A DNA stretch of 64,000 nt from Pararhizobium capsulatum DSM 1112 (GTDB lineage Bacteria > Pseudomonadota > Alphaproteobacteria > Rhizobiales > Rhizobiaceae), in assembly GCF_030814475.1 (NCBI RefSeq), contig NZ_JAUSVF010000004.1, forward strand, positions 1 to 64,000, written 5' to 3'. How positions within the stretch are numbered: position 1 is the stretch's first letter; each line of letters opens with the position of its first letter. This document shows, piece by piece, positions 1 to 8,780 of the stretch. The notes under the pieces were generated by a model. That model saw only the letters and a program-made list of their open reading frames with translations. It did not search any database and was not told the DNA's origin. The translations under genes were made by a program, and so were the position numbers.

Positions 1-1238
1 AAAAAGTCCGTATTGTTCAGGGCCAGACCCACCGGCAGCATCGCGAATATGGTGTCTCCCCCGCCGGTCCCTCCGTTGCTATCGTAGGTAAGAGCGCCGG
101 TCGCAGCGTTGTAGACTATCCGGTCGTCGGCATCCTCCGCAGAGGTGCCAATACGGAATGCCGCGCTGGCCAGCACGCCGGTCGTCAACCCGGCGAACAC
201 GGTGCCGTCCAATGCAACAGTATCCAACTCCGCGGTCGTGAAATCGGTGACGACTGCTACCGGCGTCGGCGGGTAGAGCAGGGCGCTGAAGCAGAAGATA
301 TCGTTACCGGGTCCGCCCGTGAGAATGTCACTACCGCCCAATCCTTGCAGCACGTCGTCGTCTTCGCCGCCAGAAAGGTTGTTGTTCCCCGCATTGCCGA
401 CAAGCCAGTTGTCACGCTCATTGCCGGTTAGATCGATGGCGTCCGTGCCGGACTGGTCTGTGGTCGAGAGCGTCTGCACCATTACCCCCGCGGCGAGCGT
501 GTAGCTGACACTGGTGAAGGCTTGGTTTCCCCAGTCCTCGGTTCCCCCGTCCTCTTCGACGATCTCGTCGCCGCTATTGTCGATGTAGTAGGTGTCGGCA
601 CCAAGCCCGCCCTCCATGCGGTCAGCGCCTGGACCGCCATCGAGCGCGTCGTCCCCCGGTTCGACCAAGATGCCAACGCCGTCACCATAGAGGAAATCGT
701 TGCCTTCGTTTCCGATCAGCTCATCGTTGCCGCCAGACCCACGGAGCGTGTCCGAGTATTCTAGCCCGAACAACAAGTCGTTCCCGGTTGAACCAGAAAC
801 TAACGTTCTCGACTGCCCAGGCACTTGCACCTGGTCAGGGTATCCATTGAACAAAAGTTCGAACAGAGCGAACCCGTCGCCGCTCAGTGCAACAGCCTCC
901 AACGCGGCATTTCCCTCAACCAAAATAGGCTCTCCTTCAAGAAAAATATGCCCGTCGGCGGCCGTGGCGATGTCGGAAAGCTGACCAAGGAACGTGTAGA
1001 CCTGAATTCCATCCGCGAAACCATAGGCATATTCATAGATCGGTCCAATTTCAGGATGGACTGTGGACGCCTCAAACCGAACGTATTCCGTCGCACTCCA
1101 CCTGAGGGTCGCCGTTTGCACAGGCAGATGATCGATCATGATTTCGCCGAATTCGAGGACCGGCACGCTCCCGGCGTCATATTGCCTGAAACCCATCTCA
1201 TACATGTTCAACGGCTGATGCGGTGAATTGAGCGCCAT
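1..1238 (-). CDS. RTX-type calcium-binding protein, C-terminus beyond window
   Basis: The reverse frame is open from an ATG at 1238 to the window edge, giving 412 visible residues. The first ~140 residues are non-repetitive. They are followed by glycine/aspartate nonapeptides such as GGNDEL, GNEGNDFLYGDG and GGLGADTYYID, which bind calcium in RTX proteins, and then by the terminal signature DRIVYNAATGALTYD, which in this family sits close to the type I secretion signal. The product is therefore probably exported by a T1SS and folds outside the cell. Only a few C-terminal residues should be missing. No transporter gene is visible nearby. The same terminal block occurs in the RTX protein at 38679. 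The family is secure; the specific activity is unknown. Confidence 0.85.
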   Translation of the reverse strand, partial: MALNSPHQPLNMYEMGFRQYDAGSVPVLEFGEIMIDHLPVQTATLRWSATEYVRFEASTVHPEIGPIYEYAYGFADGIQVYTFLGQLSDIATAADGHIFLEGEPILVEGNAALEAVALSGDGFALFELLFNGYPDQVQVPGQSRTLVSGSTGNDLLFGLEYSDTLRGSGGNDELIGNEGNDFLYGDGVGILVEPGDDALDGGPGADRMEGGLGADTYYIDNSGDEIVEEDGGTEDWGNQAFTSVSYTLAAGVMVQTLSTTDQSGTDAIDLTGNERDNWLVGNAGNNNLSGGEDDDVLQGLGGSDILTGGPGNDIFCFSALLYPPTPVAVVTDFTTAELDTVALDGTVFAGLTTGVLASAAFRIGTSAEDADDRIVYNAATGALTYDSNGGTGGGDTIFAMLPVGLALNNTDF

Positions 1239-2100
1239 GACGGATTGTCCCCCTTGTTCGCCGGCAATAGCCGCTGCCCCATTAGAACGGATGCGTTGAT
1301 AGTCACTGTCGTTCAACGGACCACAGTATTCCGACATCACCAACAGCATTGCTACTTTCTTAAGCGCCGCAATGGAAAATTGTCTGGGCTCACAGTCAAG
1401 CTCGCAGCACCTAAAGTAAGGGTCGAAAACGTGCCAAGACCGGTCTGCTCTGCAGAAGCAATTGGATTTGATAAATCAGGGAAAAGTGTTGATCGTGCAC
1501 GGTGCCTGTCGATGTAAACGTCGCAGCCGACGCCGGGACGGTCCCGGTGTAACAATGGCCAATGCCCTAAGCACATATAAAACATGTTTTACATCCCCCT
1601 GAGCTAAACAGGAGCCAGTCTCTGCCGAGTGTTAATCATTGTAAAGCGGAGGTGGAGTTTGGCGGGCCCCAGACCTCAGATGATGCGAGTGGCCCGCGCC
1701 GCACTAGCCACGGTCTGAGTCGATACCTGCCGGATGGGCGGCTCTTCGGGGCAAGATTGACGCCAGGGACGGGTATTGGCATGCCCCGCACCGCGAGCCC
1801 CAAGTGTCTCGGACGCCGATAGTCTGGCGGACCTTCGGCTGAGGCACCCGGCGGGAAGCACGCGAGATATCCTGAAAATGTGGCCACGATCCGGTCAATC
1901 TCATGCGTACCGTCATATGCTCACTCCAAGACGCTCGATGCCCTCGTCCTGCTTGTCAGTATGAACATCCTGAATTGTGTCGAAGTCGAGATGAGCACAT
2001 CTGAGGGTTTCTGAGGATTTGTTGATTGGCACAGGTAGCGCCAGGCCCGTGCCGATGCAGCAGATGCACTGGGCAGAGGAATTGCAGTAGAGTGACTCAC
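1239..2100. other. Gap without recognisable gene
   Basis: Short open frames occur on both strands but none has family character or a convincing ribosome binding site. A small AT-rich palindrome (AAAACATGTTTT) lies near 1578-1589. This stretch separates the RTX gene from the phage remnant and may include the left junction of that remnant. Confidence 0.5.
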
Positions 2101-2643
2101 ATGCCGAAAGCCGACCCGAAATCTAATGAAAAGACCCCTCTCACTGCGCGGCAGGCTGCGTTTTGCCGTCTCTTGGCTGAGGGGCGATCCAACCGCGATG
2201 CCTACCTTCAGGCCGGGTATAAGACCACGCCAGAGGCGGCGGATGCCAACGCCGCGAGGCTGCTAGGGAATGATAGGGTTTCGGCCATGGTGAAGGCTTT
2301 GCAGGCGCAAGCCGCCGTGAAGGCCATGGTGACCCTCGACAGCCTTGCCCGGGAATTCGATGAGAGCAGGGCGCACGCGCTGCGCGTCGATCAGGTGGGC
2401 GCGGCGGTTCAGGCCACGGCGATGAAGGCAAAACTCTTCGGGTTCATGGTTGACCGTCAGCAGGTGCAGGTCGAGCATACTTTGCGAAAACCATCCGCCG
2501 ATGAGAACGCCCCAACAGAGATGAGCCTTCAGGATTGGCAGGCGAAGTATGGCGGCGGCGGTCCCGTCATGAACGGCATCGGCAGCGGCAAACTGATCGA
2601 GCACAAGCCCGGAACGCCTCCGAAGGAGTATGACCGGGGATGA
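2101..2643 (+). CDS. Phage terminase small subunit
   Basis: The 180-residue product has the Terminase_2-like layout: an N-terminal helix-turn-helix segment with the typical opening LTARQAAFCRLLAEG and the GYK motif near residue 40, then a helical oligomerisation region and a variable tail. Small terminase subunits bind the phage packaging site and recruit the large subunit. An upstream in-frame start at 2026 would add 25 Cys-rich residues that do not fit the family, so ATG 2101 is preferred although its ribosome site is weak. The stop overlaps the start of the large subunit by four bases, the usual coupled arrangement. No portal or capsid genes follow, so this is a prophage remnant. Confidence 0.85.
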   Translation: MPKADPKSNEKTPLTARQAAFCRLLAEGRSNRDAYLQAGYKTTPEAADANAARLLGNDRVSAMVKALQAQAAVKAMVTLDSLAREFDESRAHALRVDQVGAAVQATAMKAKLFGFMVDRQQVQVEHTLRKPSADENAPTEMSLQDWQAKYGGGGPVMNGIGSGKLIEHKPGTPPKEYDRG

Positions 2644-4058
2644 ACATCCAGATCGTCAAACCGCAACCGGGACCGCAGGCAGCCTTCATCCAGTGCATCG
2701 CCGATGTCGTCTGCTATGGCGGCGCTCGCGGCGGCGGAAAGTCATGGGCCATTGCGCTTGACTTCTGGCTGCATGCGGAACGGTATGGCGAGGATGCCCG
2801 GGGTCTCATCCTGCGCAAGACCCGTGAAGACCTGAAAGACTTCATCGACACCGCCGGTCACATGTTTGCCGGGAGCGCGCGATATTCGGAAAAGGGGAAC
2901 TTCTTCAAATTCACCACCGGGGCGAAGCTTTACTGCGGCTATCTCGAACGCGAAGCCGATGCGGCCAACTATCAGGGCTGGAGCCTTACACGGCTTTATT
3001 TTGACGAGCTGACCCAGTTGACCACGCTCGATCCGGTTCTGCGGCTCCTGGCAACCCTGAGGTCGGCGAAGGGCATCAGGTCGCAAGCGAAATTTTCTTG
3101 CAATCCAGGTGGGCCGTCGCACCACGAGGTGAAGTCTAAGTTTGTTGATCTCGGTGCCTACAACGTCACCTGGAAGGAGGGTTTGAGTTGGGTATTCATC
3201 CCAGCCCGCGTTCAGGACAACCCGGCCCTGCTTCAGGCCGACCCGCGCTATATCGACCGCCTGAAGTCCACCGGAAGCCCGCAGCGGGTTCGCGCATGGC
3301 TCGAAGGTGACTGGAACGTAACTGAAGGTGCCTTCTTCAGCGAGTTCTCGACGGCGCGACACAGCATCCCGCCGTTTGCGGTGCCTCAGCACTGGACGAG
3401 ATTCCGTTCGATGGACTGGGGTTCTGCATCGCCCTTCGCCGTGCATTGGCTGACGGTCGTTCAGGACGACTTCGAACATGATGGCCGCACCATCCCGCGC
3501 GGGGCTCTCGTGGTTTACAGGGAATGGTACGGAGCATCTGCCCCGAATATCGGACTTAAGCTCACCGCCGAGGAGGTCGCCGCTGGGATCGTCGCCCGCG
3601 AGACGGATCGGGACGGTAGGCGGGAGCACGTTTCCTATGGTGTGCTCGACCCAAGCGCCTTTGCCGTCCAGAGCGGACCCAGCATTGCCGAAACCCTCAT
3701 GCGGCATGGGGCGGTGTTCCGACGGGCCGACAACACAAGAACATCCGCCATTTCGCATGACCGCCGCAAGGGCGGTTGGGATCAGTTACGCGCCCGCCTC
3801 AAGGGCGATGGCAATGGCCGACCCCTCATCTACTTCTTCTCGACATGCCGCGACATCGTCCGAACCTTGCCACTTCTCCAGCATGACCAGCACAACAATG
3901 AAGACGTTGACACGGGCGGTGACGACCATTGCGGGGATAGCGTTCGCTATGCCTGTCTTTCACGCCCCTACCGTGCACACGAACCCTTCGAAGACGAAAC
4001 CTCCCGCTCGCCATACCTTGTCGCGAACGCATTCAGGTTTTCGGAGTTGCGGGATTGA
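2640..4058 (+). CDS. Phage terminase large subunit
   Basis: This 472-residue protein is the DNA-packaging motor ATPase and nuclease of a tailed phage. Walker A GGARGGGKS is at residues 27-35 and the Walker B LYFDE at about 119-123, followed by a coupling motif SCNPGG. The C-terminal RNase H-like nuclease half shows acidic residues in SMDWGSASPF and VLDPSAF. The length is normal for the family and the frame is intact. It begins at an ATG overlapping the small-subunit stop. With no structural genes downstream, the pair is unlikely to act in this cell unless it serves another phage. Confidence 0.92.
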   Translation: MNIQIVKPQPGPQAAFIQCIADVVCYGGARGGGKSWAIALDFWLHAERYGEDARGLILRKTREDLKDFIDTAGHMFAGSARYSEKGNFFKFTTGAKLYCGYLEREADAANYQGWSLTRLYFDELTQLTTLDPVLRLLATLRSAKGIRSQAKFSCNPGGPSHHEVKSKFVDLGAYNVTWKEGLSWVFIPARVQDNPALLQADPRYIDRLKSTGSPQRVRAWLEGDWNVTEGAFFSEFSTARHSIPPFAVPQHWTRFRSMDWGSASPFAVHWLTVVQDDFEHDGRTIPRGALVVYREWYGASAPNIGLKLTAEEVAAGIVARETDRDGRREHVSYGVLDPSAFAVQSGPSIAETLMRHGAVFRRADNTRTSAISHDRRKGGWDQLRARLKGDGNGRPLIYFFSTCRDIVRTLPLLQHDQHNNEDVDTGGDDHCGDSVRYACLSRPYRAHEPFEDETSRSPYLVANAFRFSELRD

Positions 4059-4062
4059 AGCA

Positions 4063-4410
4063 ATGAGGGCATCGATGGCTGAACTTCTCCGCCGCAGGCA
4101 GCAGGCACAGCAGGACCTGGACGCCGCGCGGAATGCCGGTGACCAGGAAGCGTTCCTCGACTATTTCAAGCGACTTGCAACGCTCGATGACCACATCGAG
4201 TTCTGTCCTCACCTCGCCGGGCGTTGGGTCGATGAAGTGCTAGAGGGTGCCGTTGATCCTGACGAAATCTGTGATCGCCTACGTGCCACATTCGACCTGA
4301 TGGCGGAGCATCGTCTCGACGCCATCGCACGAGGCGATCACCTCGCCGCCGAGCGTGCCGATGACGCCTTGGAGGCTCTCAGGCGCAGGCTGGCAGCTTT
4401 GCTGCACTGA
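4063..4410 (+). CDS. Small helical protein after terminase genes
   Basis: A 115-residue, highly charged helical protein beginning 4 bp after the large terminase stop. A second in-frame ATG at 4075 is possible. It is rich in Glu, Arg, Asp and Ala, has no membrane segment or signal peptide, and its spacing suggests cotranscription with the terminase genes. I do not recognise a family. It is the last phage-like gene before the remnant ends against a truncated TPR gene. Confidence 0.6.
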   Translation: MRASMAELLRRRQQAQQDLDAARNAGDQEAFLDYFKRLATLDDHIEFCPHLAGRWVDEVLEGAVDPDEICDRLRATFDLMAEHRLDAIARGDHLAAERADDALEALRRRLAALLH

Positions 4411-4498
4411 CACCGTCGAACCTTCTCTGCAGGCGACATATTGGGTCTTATATTGGGGCTGCCGCCGCAAAACATTGAAATCATTGCCATCAAATTGC

Positions 4499-4993
4499 CT
4501 CCGTAAGGCAATTGATCTCGATCCAGGCCTTCCGGGCGCACGCATCAATCTGGCCGAACTTTACCGCGCCACAGGGGACGGACTGAAATCCGAACAGACC
4601 TATGCCGAAGCGGTCGCGGGAAATCCTGACCGGGCTGACCTTCGTTTCGGCCATGGCCTGTCCCTCGTACGCCAGAAGGCGACGGCACAGGCGATAGGAG
4701 AACTGGAGATGGCCGTCCAGTTGGACCCAGCCAACGCGCGCTACAGGATGACCGCCGCCGTCGCACTCGATTCGGTTGGACGGACGGAAGAGGCGTTTGA
4801 GCTGTTTGATCCGGCTCAGGCGACTGGTGCGGATGCCAACCTGTTAAACACGGCCATTCAGATAGGGCTCAAACTCCGCCGCTATGCGGAGACACTTAGT
4901 TTTGCGATGGCGCTGTCACGTTTGCAGCCGGAGGATCAAAACGTTGCAGACCTCGTGAGACAACTGCTGGCTGTTGGCGAGGACAACAAATGA
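4499..4993 (+). pseudogene. TPR protein, 5' end missing
   Basis: From about 4499 the frame encodes consecutive tetratricopeptide repeats (KAIDLDPGLPGARINLAELY, AVQLDPANARYRMTAAVALD and following helices) up to a stop at 4991. No start with a ribosome site precedes the repeats, and the upstream sequence in this frame is the tail of the phage gene region with non-coding character. The gene therefore lost its N-terminal part, plausibly when the phage element inserted or was deleted. The full-length parent cannot be named from this piece. Confidence 0.7.
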
Positions 4994-5142
4994 TGAGCGA
5001 ATACACAGTGGGGCAGTCAACGTCGCCGATAGTCCATATTCGATTGCGGACAAGACGTTGGCTCGTCGCGTTTGCTACCCAGGTACGATCTCGCGGAAAT
5101 GATGTGCATTTGGCAACTCACCGACCAGAAGCGGAGCACGCA

Positions 5143-5934
5143 ATGACGAACTACATCAAGCTCACTCTTTCTGTTGCTTTCGCCGCGATGGTCTGCGGCG
5201 ACGTCCACGCGGCAGATCTTCCGCCGCTGATGACCGAGAAACCTCAAGTGATCGAGTCGGAATCCGGCTGGACCTTCGCAGTCGCGCCCTATTTCTGGAT
5301 GGCCGGAATTTCTGGTGACACATCGCAGTTTGGTCTGCCTGTCGTCCATATGGACTCCGACTTCAGCGACGTCTGGAACAATCTTGACTTTGCGTTCATG
5401 GCAGCCGGGGAGGCACGGAACGGCCGCTTCAGCGTGATAGGCGACGTCGTCTACACGAAGTTGTCCGCCGACGCAGAGACACCACGTGGAATCCTTGCCG
5501 ATAATGTGGATGTGGCGACGAGCACGTTCTCCGGCCTGCTTGGCATTAGCTACGCGGTTCTGGACGGACCCGAGGGTCACCTTGACATCGTCGGAGGTGT
5601 CAAGGTCTGGTCGGTCGATACGACGCTCTCGTTCGACGGTGGACTTCTTGGCGGCATTGAGAGAAGCGACGGTGCGACCTGGGTTGATGGCATGTTCGGA
5701 TTAAAGGGGAAATATTCGCTTACACCGGAAATCTATCTGACCGGTTGGGGGCTGTTAGGCGCGGGCGGAGCGGACATTGATTGGGATGTCGCGCTTGGAT
5801 TGGGCTACGATTTCAACGAACGGATTTCGGCGATAGCGGGGTATCGTGCACTCGGGGTCGACTACAGCCACGACGGCTTCGTCTTCAATGCCGTGCAGCA
5901 GGGTCCGATTCTCGGCGTTTCGATAAAATTCTAG
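5143..5934 (+). CDS. Outer membrane beta-barrel protein
   Basis: The 263-residue product starts at an ATG preceded by GGAG at 5132-5135. It has a cleavable signal peptide ending in VHAADLPP (about residues 1-23) followed by a region with alternating hydrophobic and polar residues, many aromatic girdle residues and a C-terminal phenylalanine, as in outer membrane barrels assembled by BamA. The segment WTFAVAPYFWMAGISGDTS is typical of a conserved alphaproteobacterial barrel family without known substrate. An upstream extension to 4990 is poor in coding character and would bury the signal peptide. It lies between the TPR remnant and a truncated transporter-like gene, so the three may be relics of one locus. 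Confidence 0.75.
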   Translation: MTNYIKLTLSVAFAAMVCGDVHAADLPPLMTEKPQVIESESGWTFAVAPYFWMAGISGDTSQFGLPVVHMDSDFSDVWNNLDFAFMAAGEARNGRFSVIGDVVYTKLSADAETPRGILADNVDVATSTFSGLLGISYAVLDGPEGHLDIVGGVKVWSVDTTLSFDGGLLGGIERSDGATWVDGMFGLKGKYSLTPEIYLTGWGLLGAGGADIDWDVALGLGYDFNERISAIAGYRALGVDYSHDGFVFNAVQQGPILGVSIKF

Positions 5935-5963
5935 CGCCTACCAACAACTTATGGAGACCGACA

Positions 5964-6185
5964 ATGACATTCTCGGCTTTGAGGAACTTCATCAGTCTGT
6001 TGGTGCTGTTCGCTTGGACGACCTTGCTCCAAGCTCAAGAGTCCAGCTCAGACCTGGCAAAGAAGTTGTCGAACCCGATCGCTTCGCTGATAAGCGTTCC
6101 GTTTCAGTACAACTACGACCACGGCTATGGTCCGCTGGAGGGCGACAAATCGACTCTCAACATCCAGCCCGTCATCCCGTGTTAG
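5964..6185 (+). pseudogene. Truncated outer-membrane transporter-like protein ('neuromedin U'/Phenol_MetA_deg type)
   Basis: The 73-residue frame has a signal peptide (MTFSALRNFISLLVLFAWTT) and then the diagnostic start of this family: DLAKKLSNPIASLISVPFQY and, near the end, LNIQPVIP. Intact members continue for roughly 200 further residues as a beta-barrel, but here the frame stops right after QPVIPC. The sequence downstream shows no continuation, so it is a 3' deletion rather than a simple stop mutation. GGAG-like sequence (ATGGAGACC) lies upstream of the start. Confidence 0.7.
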
Positions 6186-6393
6186 TTTTCACGCAGAACT
6201 GAGCCGGTTAGGCGCATCCGCCCGAAACTTTGCGCTGGTTCCGGGCCGATGACCATACGGGACTATTCGGCACGCCTCTGTAGGATTTGCAGCGCGGCCG
6301 CGAAGGCCGATGTAGGTTGAAATATGATGAGAAAGTTGAACCTGATCCTACACGGCCGTGACCACCTTATATCAATGGAAAGTAGGTTGCTCG

Positions 6394-7446
6394 ATGGACC
6401 AGACTGACCCTTCCGCCGCAGTCCTGCGAACCCTCGAAGCCCAAGCCGCCATATGCGATGCGCTCGGTTCGCCCTTCTCTGCCAAGGTCTGCCGAGCGCT
6501 TGCCGAGGGATTGGATCACTCGAGCGCGACCGGCCGACGCGCGCTCCGCTGGCCTGGCAACGCGACGGCCGACGCACTGGCGCTCAGGCTGCTGGGTGCC
6601 TTGCATGGGCTCGTGTTGCGCGGCGCTGACGAAGGACTCGTTGCAGTGTATCCGCCGCGAGAGGTTGGCGATTCCAGGCTTCGCGACGCGATCACTGCTG
6701 CGATACGACAGCACGACGAGGGATTGTGTCAGGCGCTTGACAGCGTGCCGCAGACCAACGAGGTCGCTCGGTCGGCAATGCTGTTGCCGGGCTTCCTCTC
6801 GATAGCGCGAGAGACCGGTTTGCCGCTGGAAATTGCTGAAATCGGCGCGAGCGCCGGACTTAACCTCAACTTCGACCGTTTACACTATCGTTATGGAACT
6901 GCCCAATGGGGCAACTCCGCTTCGCCGGTTCACCTCGCACCGAACCTCCGCGGCAATGTCCCGCCGCTCGATGGAGCGCTAACGGTTTCGGCGCGCTCTG
7001 GTTGTGACATCGCGCCGGTCGATCTCTCGAACGAGGCTGCGCGGCTTCGCCTCAGATCTTTTATCTGGGCCGACCAGGCCTCTCGACTTCAGCGACTGGA
7101 CGCGGCGACTGGGCTGGCGGTGGCAGCGCCTGTCATGCTGGTTCAAGCCGACGCGGCCGATTTCGTGCTGCAAAAACTGGCCGCGCGATTAGAAGGGTCG
7201 GTTTTCGTGATGTTTCATTCGGCTGTGTGGGACTACATGCCCCACCCAACGCGGGATGCAATCGAGGCGGCCGTACGCCAAGCCGGCACTGTCGCCACGG
7301 CACGATCTCCGCTCGCCTGGCTTTCCGTAGAACCGCTCGCCGCGGGGGCGCCACATGCGGTGCTGCGGCTAACAATTTGGCCAGGCGGCGAAACCAGGCA
7401 ACTCGCCGCCTGCGATCACCATGGTCGCTGGATCAAGTGGCTATAG
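6394..7446 (+). CDS. DUF2332 family protein
   Basis: A 350-residue soluble protein matching DUF2332 along its length: the central motif EIGASAGLNLNFDRLHY and the later FVMFHSAVWDYMP and RSPLAWLSVEP blocks are characteristic. The GASAGLN motif resembles the glycine-rich loop of a methyltransferase-like fold, but no activity is established for the family. ATG 6394 is chosen; an ATG at 6358 would add 12 residues. It is monocistronic, with 200 bp upstream lacking any gene and a convergent gene downstream. Confidence 0.85.
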   Translation: MDQTDPSAAVLRTLEAQAAICDALGSPFSAKVCRALAEGLDHSSATGRRALRWPGNATADALALRLLGALHGLVLRGADEGLVAVYPPREVGDSRLRDAITAAIRQHDEGLCQALDSVPQTNEVARSAMLLPGFLSIARETGLPLEIAEIGASAGLNLNFDRLHYRYGTAQWGNSASPVHLAPNLRGNVPPLDGALTVSARSGCDIAPVDLSNEAARLRLRSFIWADQASRLQRLDAATGLAVAAPVMLVQADAADFVLQKLAARLEGSVFVMFHSAVWDYMPHPTRDAIEAAVRQAGTVATARSPLAWLSVEPLAAGAPHAVLRLTIWPGGETRQLAACDHHGRWIKWL

Positions 7447-7714
7447 GAACAGAGCCCAGCGACCCGCGGCGGCTCCGCTAATGGGTCGCCCGCACCGCCC
7501 GCCGATGCCAAAGCCCTTCGGCGATGTTCCGCGCCTCACAGGCGGGGCTGCGAAGATACGACCTCGCACCATTCTCGCACTGCGGTGTTAGCGCAAAGCA
7601 GCCGCGGTCACCGCATTTGTGGCGGCGCCTTCCTGACCGGAAACCATCTCTAGCCAAAGTCGCAAGCAACTGGCCGTCGCTGCGTTGGAAATCTACACAG
7701 GCCGGATCTCTAAC

Positions 7715-8038
7715 TCAAATGGAAGCCTTCATTCGCGATAACGCCTCGACAACAAAATTTGGTGCAGTAATCCATACGATGCCGAGACCCACATGCAGCA
7801 CTCCGATTGTCATCAGGATGCTGCGGAACGGCTCCTTGCGCGTTTTGTGACGAAGTACTTGCTGTGCGGTAAGCGCTCCGAGGCTTCCACCGGCAATAGC
7901 CAGCCAGAGCAGCGTGCTCTCCCTAACGCGCCAAGCACCCTCTATCGCGGCTTGCTTGTCCCACCAATAGACGCAGTAGACCACGACGTTGACGAGGAGG
8001 TAAATTAGAAGGAGTGTGAACGGTGTCGAAAGGTGCAT
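7715..8038 (-). CDS. DUF1294 family membrane protein
   Basis: This 107-residue protein has three or four hydrophobic segments (about 6-24, 42-60 and 75-95) and the family pattern: YWWDKQAAIEGAWRVRE followed by LLWLAIAGGSLGALTAQQ and RHKTRKEPF. DUF1294 proteins are small inner membrane proteins, sometimes fused to a cold-shock domain; this copy lacks that domain. A 63-codon frame at 7478-7669 on the same strand follows it but has no clear family. Confidence 0.88.
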   Translation of the reverse strand: MHLSTPFTLLLIYLLVNVVVYCVYWWDKQAAIEGAWRVRESTLLWLAIAGGSLGALTAQQVLRHKTRKEPFRSILMTIGVLHVGLGIVWITAPNFVVEALSRMKASI

Positions 8039-8274
8039 GGTCGGATTTTTGCACGCACGCAGGCGTTAATCTCCGGTTAACCTACAGTTCGATGATCGTC
8101 GCGTTGATCTATGCGACGCAGCGTGCTGCGACCTTAAACGAACGGCGGCTTATGGATTTTGGTACCCTATCCACTTAACGTCTGGAACGCAGGCGCATAG
8201 CCGTAAAATAAACGACTACACCGGAACACCGTTTCCAGATGGCACGGCCTCGCTTGGTGCAGGGCCGCCCTCTT

Positions 8275-8665
8275 TCAAATTTCTGTATGATCAGCTAGTT
8301 CCAGCGCATCTTCAATGTCCACGCCAAGGAACTCAACGGTACTTTCGATCCTGGTGTGCCCCAACAGGATTTGGATAGCGCGAAGATTGCCAGTCGCTTT
8401 GTACATCATTGCCGCCTTCGTACGCCGACGCGAGTGCGTGCCATAGTCTTCACTTCGTAGCCCAACTGGTCACCCATTCCTCGACCAATCGGGCATACTG
8501 GCGGGTACACCGTGCGGTCGAATCGACTTGGAAAAGCGTAATCGTCGATTGTTCACCTCGCCTTCCCAGCCATGCGAGCAAACTTACCCTCACCTCGGGG
8601 AACGGAGCCGTAAACTGTCAGCCAGCTTTCGGACGTACGACATAGGCAGCGCCCCGAACCACGCC
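8275..8665 (-). pseudogene. Tyrosine recombinase/integrase, decayed C-terminal part
   Basis: Reading the reverse strand, the last ~60 codons to the TGA at 8275-8277 give YGTHSRRRTKAAMMYKATG and LLGHTRIESTVEFLGVDIED, the box II of phage-type integrases: the HxxR is here as THSRRR and H of LLGH is present. The nucleophile position, normally Tyr in TVRYLG, is Phe in TVEFLG. Upstream pieces matching the same family (DYAFPSRFDRT; TRQYARLVEEWV) fall in different frames, so there are at least two frameshifts plus a missing N-terminal half. Non-functional relic of an integrating element. Confidence 0.75.
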
Positions 8666-8780
8666 CGCCAGGGGCCAACAGTGTCACCCCGACGAGATCG
8701 TCCAAATAAAGACGCCGAGAAGCTCGAAGTTTGTCTGGGTTCCACCTTGTTGTTGCGAATTTCTAGCGGCCGACGATACT

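Noticed and set aside
3478..4410. 310-codon frame ending at 4410
   Set aside because: Its first part overlaps the large terminase in another frame with Ser/Pro/Arg-rich shadow composition; only the part from 4063 is kept.
7478..7669. 63-codon reverse frame with four cysteines downstream of DUF1294
   Set aside because: The Cys spacing briefly suggested a small zinc-binding or excalibur-like domain, but there is no ribosome site and the pattern does not fit.
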